A stretch of DNA of 64,000 nucleotides, taken from the NCBI GenBank assembly GCA_944326525.1, contig CALVEG010000006.1, forward strand, positions 34,366-98,365, written 5' to 3'. A program made the translations under genes and the position numbers. This DNA is from Candidatus Gastranaerophilales bacterium. GTDB taxonomy: Bacteria > Cyanobacteriota > Vampirovibrionia > Gastranaerophilales > Gastranaerophilaceae. Below the pieces are notes generated by a model. It was not told where the DNA came from and ran no database searches. It saw only the letters and a program-made list of their open reading frames with translations. Below are positions 34,527 through 42,056 of this stretch, in pieces (the first letter of the stretch is position 1; every line of letters starts with the position of its first letter).

Positions 34527-35969
34527 ATGATGGAAAACTTTAACATGACAAAGATTGTGGCAACCCTCGGGCCTGCCAGCAACACAAAGGAAATGATACG
34601 TACACTTTATAAAACAGGTGTAACAATGTTCAGATTGAACTCTTCGCACGGTGATGTAGAGATGCACAAGCAAAATCTTAAATTCATCCGTGAAATTGAA
34701 AAGGAAGAAGGGACTTTAATTCCCGTGCTTCTTGACCTTCAGGGGCCGAAAATCAGAATCGGGTGTCTTGACAACCCGATTGAATTAAAGAAAGGCGAGG
34801 TTCTTAAATTCCGCCACCAGAACGAAATGACCGGAGATATTATTCCTGTTGATTACAAAGGCATGGCCAATGACGTTAAATCAGGCGAAATGATTCTTAT
34901 TGATGACGGCAAAATTCAGCTTGAGGTTCAAAAAGTTGAAGATGATGTTATCTACGCAAAAGTTTTGACAGACGGGCTTTTAAAACAGAGAAAAGGTATA
35001 AATATTCCCGGTTCAACAGGCAGCATCGATGTCCTGACAGAAAGAGATATTAAGTTCGTTAAATTCGCAGCAGAAAATGACGTAGACTATCTCGGGCTCT
35101 CTTTTGTAAGGCATGCCGATGATGTTGTTCAGTTGAGAGAACTTTTAAAATCTTACAATAACAACGTCATCAAAATTATTTCAAAAATAGAAAAGCCACA
35201 GGCAGTCGAAAACATAGATAAAATCATAGAAGTTTCCGACGGAATTATGGTTGCAAGAGGGGATTTAGGCATTGAGATTTCGACCGAAAAAGTTCCGATT
35301 GTCCAAAAGACAATTATCAGAAAAGCAAATATCAAGCGTAAAGTCGTAATTGTCGCAACCCAGATGCTTGAGAGCATGATAGAAAATCCGATTCCGACAA
35401 GGGCTGAAACCAGCGACGTTGCAAATGCAATTCTTGACGGCACTGATGCAATTATGCTGTCAGGCGAAACTGCTGCCGGTGCTTACCCTGTAGAAGCAGT
35501 TGCTATGATGAAAAAGATATCCGATACCGTAGAAAATTCACCTTTTATGCGCAAAAACAAATTCCCGCGCAAAATGATAGAAGAAGAAAAAGACAGTCAG
35601 GCAATGGCAATAGGCATGTCTATAGCAGATATGTCAAAGAAAATGGATATCAAAGCAGTTGTGGCGCTTACAGGAAGCGGATTTACAGCACAATTTTTAT
35701 CAGAAGGCCGTCTGAGCGTTCCGATTTACGCCTGCTGCCCGAAGAAAAACATTTGCAGGGATTTGAAGCTTTACAGAGGCGTATTTCCTGTTATAGTTGA
35801 TTTTGACGGAAATATAGACCGTGCGGCACTGCAGAGTGCAGACAAATTTATGATACAAAAACTCGGGCTTAAAAACGGCGATACCGTGATATTCTCAGGT
35901 TCTGTTCCCGAGCTTCTTGTAGGCGGCACAAATTTTATTAAAATACACACAATCGGATCTGCCAACTAG
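34527..35969 (+). CDS. pyk: Pyruvate kinase
   Basis: A 480-residue enzyme that converts phosphoenolpyruvate and ADP to pyruvate and ATP. It has MTKIVATLGPAS at the start, FRLNSSHGD, LLDLQGPKIRIG, the ISKIEKPQAVEN lysine motif, MVARGDLGIE, ATQMLESMIENPIPTRAE with SDVANAI, and a C-terminal regulatory domain. An agagga site precedes two adjacent ATGs (34527 and 34530). The gene is visibly more GC-rich than its surroundings (33 of 60 bases are G or C at 35701-35760, hand count), with codons such as CTG, GCC and CCG that neighbours avoid. Confidence 0.97.
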   Translation: MMENFNMTKIVATLGPASNTKEMIRTLYKTGVTMFRLNSSHGDVEMHKQNLKFIREIEKEEGTLIPVLLDLQGPKIRIGCLDNPIELKKGEVLKFRHQNEMTGDIIPVDYKGMANDVKSGEMILIDDGKIQLEVQKVEDDVIYAKVLTDGLLKQRKGINIPGSTGSIDVLTERDIKFVKFAAENDVDYLGLSFVRHADDVVQLRELLKSYNNNVIKIISKIEKPQAVENIDKIIEVSDGIMVARGDLGIEISTEKVPIVQKTIIRKANIKRKVVIVATQMLESMIENPIPTRAETSDVANAILDGTDAIMLSGETAAGAYPVEAVAMMKKISDTVENSPFMRKNKFPRKMIEEEKDSQAMAIGMSIADMSKKMDIKAVVALTGSGFTAQFLSEGRLSVPIYACCPKKNICRDLKLYRGVFPVIVDFDGNIDRAALQSADKFMIQKLGLKNGDTVIFSGSVPELLVGGTNFIKIHTIGSAN

Positions 35970-36003
35970 TCTTAGAAAAATTCGATGTTAAAACAAAAGA
36001 AAA

Positions 36004-36033
36004 AGCCCCTTTTTAGGGGCTATACTTTTTTTT
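36004..36033 (+). terminator. Terminator of pyruvate kinase gene
   Basis: AGCCCCT (36004-36010), loop TTTT, AGGGGCT (36015-36021), then a run of T residues. Strong intrinsic terminator. Confidence 0.85.
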
Positions 36034-36250
36034 AGGAAGGAAGGAATAAACATCTCTCTTTTGTCTTATTTAACGGATAATCTCTTTTCTTTATCTCTCT
36101 TACTTTTATGTCTCTTAATATCACTCGTGTTATTTAAGCTGCTCTCTTTCGTTATTTGTTACATATATATAAAGTATATAGATTTTATTCAATTTCACAA
36201 GTTGCCCAAATCGTTACATAACTTTACATAAAAATTATACAAAAATGTAC
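36034..36250. other. Intergenic stretch with a pyrimidine-rich tract
   Basis: This belongs to the only gene-free gap over 300 bases (35970-36337). At about 36050-36150 the plus strand is strongly C/T-rich with repeated TCTCT and TCTTA words, which makes the minus strand purine-rich. The rest (36160-36250) is plain AT-rich DNA. A 30-codon GTG frame exists on the minus strand but has no ribosome binding site. I see no gene here. Confidence 0.4.
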
Positions 36251-36279
36251 TTGAAAAAATAAAACTTGTGTTTTAGAAT
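36251..36279 (+). promoter_or_regulatory. Promoter of the small gene at 36338
   Basis: TTGAAA (36251-36256), 17-base spacer, TAGAAT (36274-36279). Predicted start near 36286, leaving a leader of about 50 bases with a hairpin. Confidence 0.65.
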
Positions 36280-36295
36280 AAAAAAGTAAGGAATT

Positions 36296-36322
36296 TGATT
36301 TTGGATGGTCTTGCCAAAATCA
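36296..36322 (+). promoter_or_regulatory. 5' leader hairpin
   Basis: TGATTTTGG (36296-36304), nine-base loop, CCAAAATCA (36314-36322). A 9-bp perfect stem in the leader, ending a few bases before the gaggg ribosome binding site of the 36338 gene. It may influence stability or translation. Confidence 0.45.
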
Positions 36323-36337
36323 GGTTAGTGAGGGTAA

Positions 36338-36616
36338 ATGTTAGTTTCATCAATAGTCAGATTTAACGCTGTACAAAGCATGAACAATGCTGCATTTGGG
36401 GTTATGCAGACATACAATCAAATGAATAATGCTCTTTCGCATCACACTTTTGGGGGAGAAAACAACCTTACAATGCTGCATGAAATGGACAAAAAACTAA
36501 GTCTTGATCTTGTATCAAACAGCCTTTTGTATAAAATGGCAAGTTTACAAGAAAAAATGGCTCAGAAACATCAAGCTGAAGATATTAAAAAAGGCAGATT
36601 TTCTGTATTAGCGTAG
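36338..36616 (+). CDS. Small hypothetical protein
   Basis: A 92-residue protein, MLVSSIVRFNAVQSMNNAAF to RFSVLA, rich in Met, Asn, Gln and His. It is predicted mostly helical, with no membrane segment or signal peptide. I do not recognise it. A good promoter, a leader hairpin and a gaggg ribosome binding site support it being a real gene. No terminator is obvious downstream. Confidence 0.6.
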   Translation: MLVSSIVRFNAVQSMNNAAFGVMQTYNQMNNALSHHTFGGENNLTMLHEMDKKLSLDLVSNSLLYKMASLQEKMAQKHQAEDIKKGRFSVLA

Positions 36617-36712
36617 TTTTTGGTTATTTAGTGTATAAAAAGGTTGATTTTTGTGTCAAGTAACATTGATTTACTTAGACGTGGTTTTGTATTGCATATT
36701 TCAACTTAGCCA

Positions 36713-37903
36713 TTATTTTTCGGAAGTTGTGAATAAGTATTTAACAAGTCTTGAGAATAGAACCGGAATAATTGATACAACAAGTAGAACCGGTATAATT
36801 CCGTTTGCCTGAGCAATAAACCCAATAGCAGACATAAATATTGCAACAACGCCCCACGAAAATCCGTTTATAAATCCTCCGATAATACTTTTATATTGAG
36901 GCAAAACACTCTGTGCCATAACCATTGTAACAGGCTGCGCCAGCATGGTTATAAATCCGATTAAAATAAATATTGCAGTTGAAATAACCGGATAAGTTTT
37001 ATAAGTCAAAGCGAATAAAATCATCAGCGGAAATGTAGAAATCATTGATGTATAAAATATGTTTGCGGTACCGACCTTTTGTTCAAAGCTTCTGCTCAGA
37101 GCAGACCCAATTCCGCCGGCAAATATAAACCCGAACAAAATACAACCGATATAAAAAGGCTTGTACCCAATGCTTTTCCACAAAAAAGGAAGCAGTATTG
37201 AACAAGAAGTTGTTATTAAAGTTTTAAGAATTGCAATTAATATAAGAATTTGAAGTTTTTTATTTGCAAAAATATCACGAAATGCTTTTTTAAACTTCAA
37301 ATCGGACTTATCAGAAGTTAACGGTGCTATTTTAGGGACAAAGTAAAACATAGAAAAAGCTGTAACAAGTCCAAGAATTGAAAGATATGGCATATGAGAC
37401 AACCCCCAAAATTGAGTTACATATGCCGACAGTACTGGCCCAAAAGAAAACCCAATTGATCCCATAGCAATAAAAAGTCCCATAATTCGAGCTTTATCAT
37501 TTTCTGCGAATTTTACGACAAGCCCAAGTGCTTGCGGATGGAAAAAGCTTGACCCCAAACTTCCCAAAATTATACATAAAATTAACACCCAAACATCATG
37601 AGAGGCTGGTGCAATAGATATAAAAACGGATGTAAAAATTAATCCCCAAAAAATAAAAACTCTCTTGACAATATTATCAGCAAAAAATCCGAATAACGGC
37701 TGCAAAAGCGAAGAAAAAATATGTGATAAGCTCATAATTACAGTAGCAAATGCCATAGAAATTCCTAGTTTTACGGCTATAAACGGCATAATAGGATTAA
37801 GCATACCCGTATAAATATCATTAATAAGATGAGCTTGATTTAGCCAATAAATAGGATGTCTTGGGGTTAATCTGTTCATAAAAATATAAAACCGTAAAAA
37901 CAT
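36713..37903 (-). CDS. MFS transporter, fosmidomycin-resistance-like family
   Basis: A 396-residue transporter with about 12 membrane helices. The N-terminal HLINDIYTGMLNPIMPFIA and the SLLQPLFGFFADN loop resemble the FSR subgroup of the major facilitator superfamily, which exports fosmidomycin and related compounds. FFHPQALGLV in the first half is typical too. Substrate cannot be read from sequence. It is third in a minus-strand unit after a TPR lipoprotein and lgt, with its ATG seven bases after the lgt stop and no strong ribosome binding site. Confidence 0.8.
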   Translation of the reverse strand: MFLRFYIFMNRLTPRHPIYWLNQAHLINDIYTGMLNPIMPFIAVKLGISMAFATVIMSLSHIFSSLLQPLFGFFADNIVKRVFIFWGLIFTSVFISIAPASHDVWVLILCIILGSLGSSFFHPQALGLVVKFAENDKARIMGLFIAMGSIGFSFGPVLSAYVTQFWGLSHMPYLSILGLVTAFSMFYFVPKIAPLTSDKSDLKFKKAFRDIFANKKLQILILIAILKTLITTSCSILLPFLWKSIGYKPFYIGCILFGFIFAGGIGSALSRSFEQKVGTANIFYTSMISTFPLMILFALTYKTYPVISTAIFILIGFITMLAQPVTMVMAQSVLPQYKSIIGGFINGFSWGVVAIFMSAIGFIAQANGIIPVLLVVSIIPVLFSRLVKYLFTTSEK

Positions 37904-37910
37904 CCTAAAA

Positions 37911-38711
37911 TCAATTATGTTTTAAGTTATTTTTGCAAAGAATAACAACAGCACCAATTATCGCCAACAAAAATATAATTAAAGAAATAATCTGCGCGAT
38001 ATGAAAATCTCCAACATTTAAAGCACTATCCAAGCGAATTCCTTCAATAAAATATCTTACAAAAGAATACAACATCAAATAAGCACAAACCGTAAGCCCA
38101 TGAAATTTCATCCCAAAGCGTTTTATAACAACAAGCAGAATCAAAAATATAACAAAATCAGCCAGACTTTCATATAAAAATGTCGGATGATAATATTCCA
38201 AATTCAAAAACCCTTCCGGTCTAAGTGAAGGCGGTATATAAAGCTTCAAAAAACCGTCGTAAGGAACACCAAAAGCCTCATTATTAAAAAAATTTCCCCA
38301 TCTTCCAAAACTTTGAGCAAGAACGGTTCCTACAGAAAACACATCCAAAAGATTCAAAAACGGGATTTTATATTTACGAGCAGCAAATAAAAGGGCTAAA
38401 ATACCAGCAATCAAGCCACCATGAATAGAAAGTCCGCCACCTCTAATATAAAATATTTCAATAGGATGAAACTGATAATAATCAATATTTACTAAACAAT
38501 AATAAAGCCTTGCCCCTACTATACCTAAAATAACAACAAAAGGCGCAACATCCCAAATTAAATCACTTTTACCGTCACAGTATACCCAAGCATACGTTTT
38601 TTTCGCAATAAATACTGCTAAAAAGCAAGCAAAAGCAAGGATAACACCATACCAATAAACTGGGAAACCAAATATTTGAAACGCCACATCGCCCGGAGAC
38701 TGCAAAATCAT
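37911..38711 (-). CDS. lgt: Prolipoprotein diacylglyceryl transferase
   Basis: A 266-residue integral membrane enzyme with seven helices that moves diacylglyceryl from phosphatidylglycerol to the lipobox Cys of prolipoproteins. The signature GGGLSIHGGLIAG and the Lgt motif FGRWGNFFNNEAFG are clear, and the C-terminal VRYFIEGIRLD holds another conserved Arg. It starts three bases after a predicted lipoprotein gene, its possible substrate. Confidence 0.95.
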   Translation of the reverse strand: MILQSPGDVAFQIFGFPVYWYGVILAFACFLAVFIAKKTYAWVYCDGKSDLIWDVAPFVVILGIVGARLYYCLVNIDYYQFHPIEIFYIRGGGLSIHGGLIAGILALLFAARKYKIPFLNLLDVFSVGTVLAQSFGRWGNFFNNEAFGVPYDGFLKLYIPPSLRPEGFLNLEYYHPTFLYESLADFVIFLILLVVIKRFGMKFHGLTVCAYLMLYSFVRYFIEGIRLDSALNVGDFHIAQIISLIIFLLAIIGAVVILCKNNLKHN

Positions 38712-38714
38712 ATA

Positions 38715-39302
38715 CTAACCTTTGTTATTATTTTGATTTTGCGCTTGTTCATCTAAAAGTTTTTGAATTTTCTGCTTAACTTCATCTTCATCATTAAGAT
38801 TTACGCCCTTAGCGAGATAAAGATTATAGTTGCTGACAGCATCAGCCAGCAGATCGTTAATCATTTTTTGAACTGCGTCAGAAAGAACAACTTTTTCCTG
38901 TTTTATAAGCGTTTCATCATCAACCTTAACAACAGCGCCATTTTCATCAAGCGTCAATGCGCCTTTTGCAAGATCAATTGAAAAATCTTCTTCAGCAACC
39001 GCCAAAGAATAATAAGCATCAGCAAAATCTGGATTAAGCTCTATAGCTTTACGAAAAGAATTAATTGCATTATTATAATCTTCAACCTGAGTATACGCAA
39101 CAGCAAGATTATAATGCGTTTCAAACACGGTATCATCAAGATCAGCGCTTGATTTCAAGCGTTCGATAGCATTTTCATAATCACCTTGTTCTATATACCC
39201 CTTAGCCTTGTTATTAAGCTCCTGAACCGCAAATTTATTAATACAAGCGGTAGAAACAACCGATATAAACAATATACTTACAAGCAAAAGTGCTTTTTTC
39301 AT
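38715..39302 (-). CDS. TPR lipoprotein
   Basis: A 195-residue protein. A short signal peptide ends in a lipobox-like VVSTAC (Cys about residue 19), so it is probably lipidated by the product of the next gene. Two clear TPR units follow (about 27-95, for example NYNLA steps and IELNPDFADAYYSLAVA). The rest is charged and helical. It would sit on the outer face of a membrane as a scaffold. The aggatga ribosome binding site supports the ATG at 39302. Confidence 0.8.
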   Translation of the reverse strand: MKKALLLVSILFISVVSTACINKFAVQELNNKAKGYIEQGDYENAIERLKSSADLDDTVFETHYNLAVAYTQVEDYNNAINSFRKAIELNPDFADAYYSLAVAEEDFSIDLAKGALTLDENGAVVKVDDETLIKQEKVVLSDAVQKMINDLLADAVSNYNLYLAKGVNLNDEDEVKQKIQKLLDEQAQNQNNNKG

Positions 39303-39482
39303 ATACTCATCATCCTCTTATATTAATTGTTGTAAACGAATTATAAAATAAGCATAAAAATTTGGCAAATTTTATAAATTTAAGTTACAATTAACATATA
39401 AAAAAATAACCGTCCATGTAAACTATTTTTAGAAAATACACTTTGTAACAAAATAGTAATATGGACAAAACAGGAGATAGTC

Positions 39483-39761
39483 ATGTCCGATGAAAAAGTA
39501 ATTAAGCTAGGTGAGAAACGCGACCACGCCTCAAAACAAGAGAATGACTTAAAAGATGAAGAAAGTCATTTTGAACCTGTATATTGCAGTTTTTGCGGCA
39601 GACCCAATACGCAGGTAATAAAAATGGTAAAAGGTCCTGGGGTAAATATTTGTTCAGAATGTGCAATGATTGCTGTTCAGTACTTAATATTAAATGACAG
39701 AATGCCTTCAGCTGACGCACAAAAGATACTTGATGCCTTCTGGGGGAAAGCAAAAAGATGA
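39483..39761 (+). CDS. Stand-alone ClpX-type C4 zinc finger protein
   Basis: A 92-residue protein. After 30 charged residues comes CSFCGR with Cys35 and Cys38, then GPGVNICSEC with Cys57 and Cys60, a near-perfect ClpX N-terminal zinc-binding domain, which in ClpX makes dimers and recruits adaptors and substrates. The AAA+ part that should follow is absent: the frame stops at 39761 and the next gene is unrelated. An aggag site precedes the ATG. It is the first gene of an operon that also encodes AAA-less Clp_N domains. Confidence 0.82.
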   Translation: MSDEKVIKLGEKRDHASKQENDLKDEESHFEPVYCSFCGRPNTQVIKMVKGPGVNICSECAMIAVQYLILNDRMPSADAQKILDAFWGKAKR

Positions 39762-41359
39762 CGGGATTTTACAAGCAGTTAAATCCATTTGAAGTTAAAA
39801 CGCTTATTCTAAATATTATCTCGAAATTTAAAGGAATAAGCGATTTATCAGTGCTTAAGAATTTAAACGTTGACCTCTTGGATGCTCAAAATGACAAAAA
39901 AACAATAGTAAAAATATTATACAAAGAATTAAACAACGCAACGCAGGAAAATGAATATATTTTAAGACTTTTATTAGAAAGATACGCACCAAAGGAAGAA
40001 TTAAGCGCACATCTTTGGGCACTGCTTAAAAACCCATTAGCATCAAATGAAACGAAAATTGTAGCGGTAAATTTATTAAGAGATATAGATTCAGGCTATT
40101 CTTACGATGAGTTTGGAAAATATATTGATAATGAAGAAGAACTTATAGACCATGACACTAAGCTTCTGTTAAAAAACGCTATTTTCAATCCTGAAGTTCA
40201 AATAGATTTTTTAGATTTTTTAAGTTCACTTAACACAAAAGATAAAACAACTTTAATAAATTCACTGGGCGAGGACTACACGGAAGATGAGCTTGCAAAT
40301 ATATTAATACCTGTATTTCTATCAGCCCCGGACACCGAAGAAGGGAAATTATCATTGGAGCTTTTAGGAGAATGCAAGTCCCAGTTAGCTTATCACGCAC
40401 TTAATGAAGCTTTAAAATATGCTAAAGAAGAACTTAAGCCTATAATAAAGAAAAATCTTTCGAAATTAAAACTAGCAGGCATAAGAGAAGATAACACCCA
40501 TCTTTTTTACAAAAAGCTTTTATCAGATTCAAAGCCTTATACCTGTTGCCTTACGTATCCTGACGGGCAGGGGAATCAGGCACTTATATTTACAAGAGAA
40601 AAAGAAGACGGCAGAATACAATTTGCATCCGTAGTTCTTGATGACTACAGGGGGATAAAAGATTGTTTTGGCTTCAATGACATTTCCAAATTTGAATGCG
40701 AAAAAATTATTGAAAGATTTTATCAGGACGAAGAAGTCCTTAACATTACACCGGAAGCACTAAAAGCCATACTTTTGAATTCAGAAAAGCTTTCAGACAA
40801 GTTTCCTTATGAATATATTTGCTGGAAAAACCTTTTAGCAGATATTGAACCTGAGTGCATTGATATTCATTGTATTTTAGAAAAACAGCTTTCTCCGCAA
40901 AAGCTTTCTAAAGATGATTTAAAAATTCTTTTAACAGATGAATTTTCAAAACATTGGTTTTTAAATTACGGCTACAGCGACGAATACGATGAGTTAATCA
41001 ACTGTTTAAACAAGAAATTAATCAAGGCCGACTACAAAATTGATTTTGACCAAATAATAGATGAGCATTATGAAACGATATTTGACAAGAGCGAATTTTA
41101 TATTTGGAGTGAAAGACTTTTAATGAGCGGATATTTGAAATTCTTAACAGCCAGAAAAGAATTTGCCGAAAAAATATACGGTTTATATTTTGATGAAGTA
41201 TTGAAAAAAGAATTTTTTAAAAATATTATAAGAAAAAGTATATATGAATATTACTTTGGACTAAAATACAATACAGAATTAAATGACGGCAAGTTCAGCC
41301 TTAATGAGTTAGATTATATAATCAAAATAATTGAGGCAAAGTGGGTGCAGAATGTATAA
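39758..41359 (+). CDS. Hypothetical HEAT-like helical repeat protein
   Basis: A 533-residue cytosolic protein, not recognised. The first 240 residues are repeated amphipathic helix pairs of HEAT or ARM type, for example ETKIVAVNLLRDIDSG and EEGKLSLELLGECKS. A mixed alpha/beta segment (about 245-320) contains CCLTYPDGQGNQALIFT and VVLDDYRGIKDCFGF. The remainder is helical. It overlaps the zinc finger gene (ATGA) and the ruvX start, so it is a core part of the operon. Confidence 0.6.
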   Translation: MTGFYKQLNPFEVKTLILNIISKFKGISDLSVLKNLNVDLLDAQNDKKTIVKILYKELNNATQENEYILRLLLERYAPKEELSAHLWALLKNPLASNETKIVAVNLLRDIDSGYSYDEFGKYIDNEEELIDHDTKLLLKNAIFNPEVQIDFLDFLSSLNTKDKTTLINSLGEDYTEDELANILIPVFLSAPDTEEGKLSLELLGECKSQLAYHALNEALKYAKEELKPIIKKNLSKLKLAGIREDNTHLFYKKLLSDSKPYTCCLTYPDGQGNQALIFTREKEDGRIQFASVVLDDYRGIKDCFGFNDISKFECEKIIERFYQDEEVLNITPEALKAILLNSEKLSDKFPYEYICWKNLLADIEPECIDIHCILEKQLSPQKLSKDDLKILLTDEFSKHWFLNYGYSDEYDELINCLNKKLIKADYKIDFDQIIDEHYETIFDKSEFYIWSERLLMSGYLKFLTARKEFAEKIYGLYFDEVLKKEFFKNIIRKSIYEYYFGLKYNTELNDGKFSLNELDYIIKIIEAKWVQNV

Positions 41360-41759
41360 AATAATGGCGCTTGACATCGGTACAAAAAGAATAGGAGTTG
41401 CATTAAGCGATTTTTTGCTAGTCACAGCAAACGGTCATTCTTGTATTGAACGTACGACAGATGAAAAAGCAATTCAAGAGATTTTAAAAATTGCAAAAGA
41501 AAACCACGTAAAAAAAATTATAGCCGGAGTTCCGATAAATATGGACGGTACAGAAGGATTTCAGGCTGAAGATTGCAAAAATTTTGCATCAAAGCTCACA
41601 GGATATGAAGTAATATTTGAGGATGAACGATTGACATCCTCAGAAGCAGAAGATAATCTTCGCGCAAAAAAAATAGACTTCAGAAAAAACAAAGGACTGG
41701 TTGATATTGAAAGTGCTTGTATTATACTGGAACAATACCTTAGCAGAAAAGTAAATTAA
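41352..41759 (+). CDS. ruvX: Holliday junction resolvase-like RuvX/YqgF
   Basis: A 135-residue RNase H-fold nuclease. MALDIGTKRIGVALSD contains the first catalytic Asp, IAGVPINMDG the second strand, and FEDERLTSSEAE the conserved Glu and Thr/Ser motif. The family works in 16S rRNA 5' processing and perhaps Holliday junction cleavage. I start at ATG 41352, overlapping the previous stop by eight bases; an upstream ATG at 41331 would add seven unrelated residues. Adjacency to a DUF1292 gene repeats the yrrK-yrzB order of Firmicutes. Confidence 0.93.
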   Translation: MYKIMALDIGTKRIGVALSDFLLVTANGHSCIERTTDEKAIQEILKIAKENHVKKIIAGVPINMDGTEGFQAEDCKNFASKLTGYEVIFEDERLTSSEAEDNLRAKKIDFRKNKGLVDIESACIILEQYLSRKVN

Positions 41760-41777
41760 AAATAAAAGGAGAAAATA

Positions 41778-42056
41778 ATGGAAAACGAAGAAAAACAAAT
41801 AATAGAAACAATTGATGAAGACGGAAAAGTAATTAACTTTGAACTTTTTGACATTGTAGAAGTAGATAATCAAGAGTATGCACTGCTTTTACCTGCTGAT
41901 GACGATGAAGACAGCGAAGACAGTGAATTAGTTTTGATGCGTTTAACAAAAGAAGGTGAAGATTACCTTTTTGAAACAATAGAAGACGAAGATGAATTCA
42001 ACAAAGTAGAAGAATACATCAAAACAATGGAAGATGAAGAAGACGAGGAAGAATAA
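41778..42056 (+). CDS. DUF1292 family protein (YrzB-like)
   Basis: A 92-residue very acidic protein. IDEDGKVINFELFDIVEVDNQEY followed by ELVLMRLTKEG is typical of DUF1292, a family of unknown function that is often found next to ruvX/yqgF. A long Asp/Glu tail (last 15 residues) ends the protein. The aaaggag site is perfect. The next gene starts at the base after this stop codon. Confidence 0.85.
   Translation: MENEEKQIIETIDEDGKVINFELFDIVEVDNQEYALLLPADDDEDSEDSELVLMRLTKEGEDYLFETIEDEDEFNKVEEYIKTMEDEEDEEE

Noticed and set aside
34527..35969. pyk as part of a mobile island
   Set aside because: Composition differs, but there are no repeats, tRNA, integrase or insertion sequence at its edges, so only the gene itself stands out.
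39443..39459. Promoter TTGTAA with TAGTAAT before the zinc finger gene
   Set aside because: The two boxes are only about five bases apart, too close to act together.
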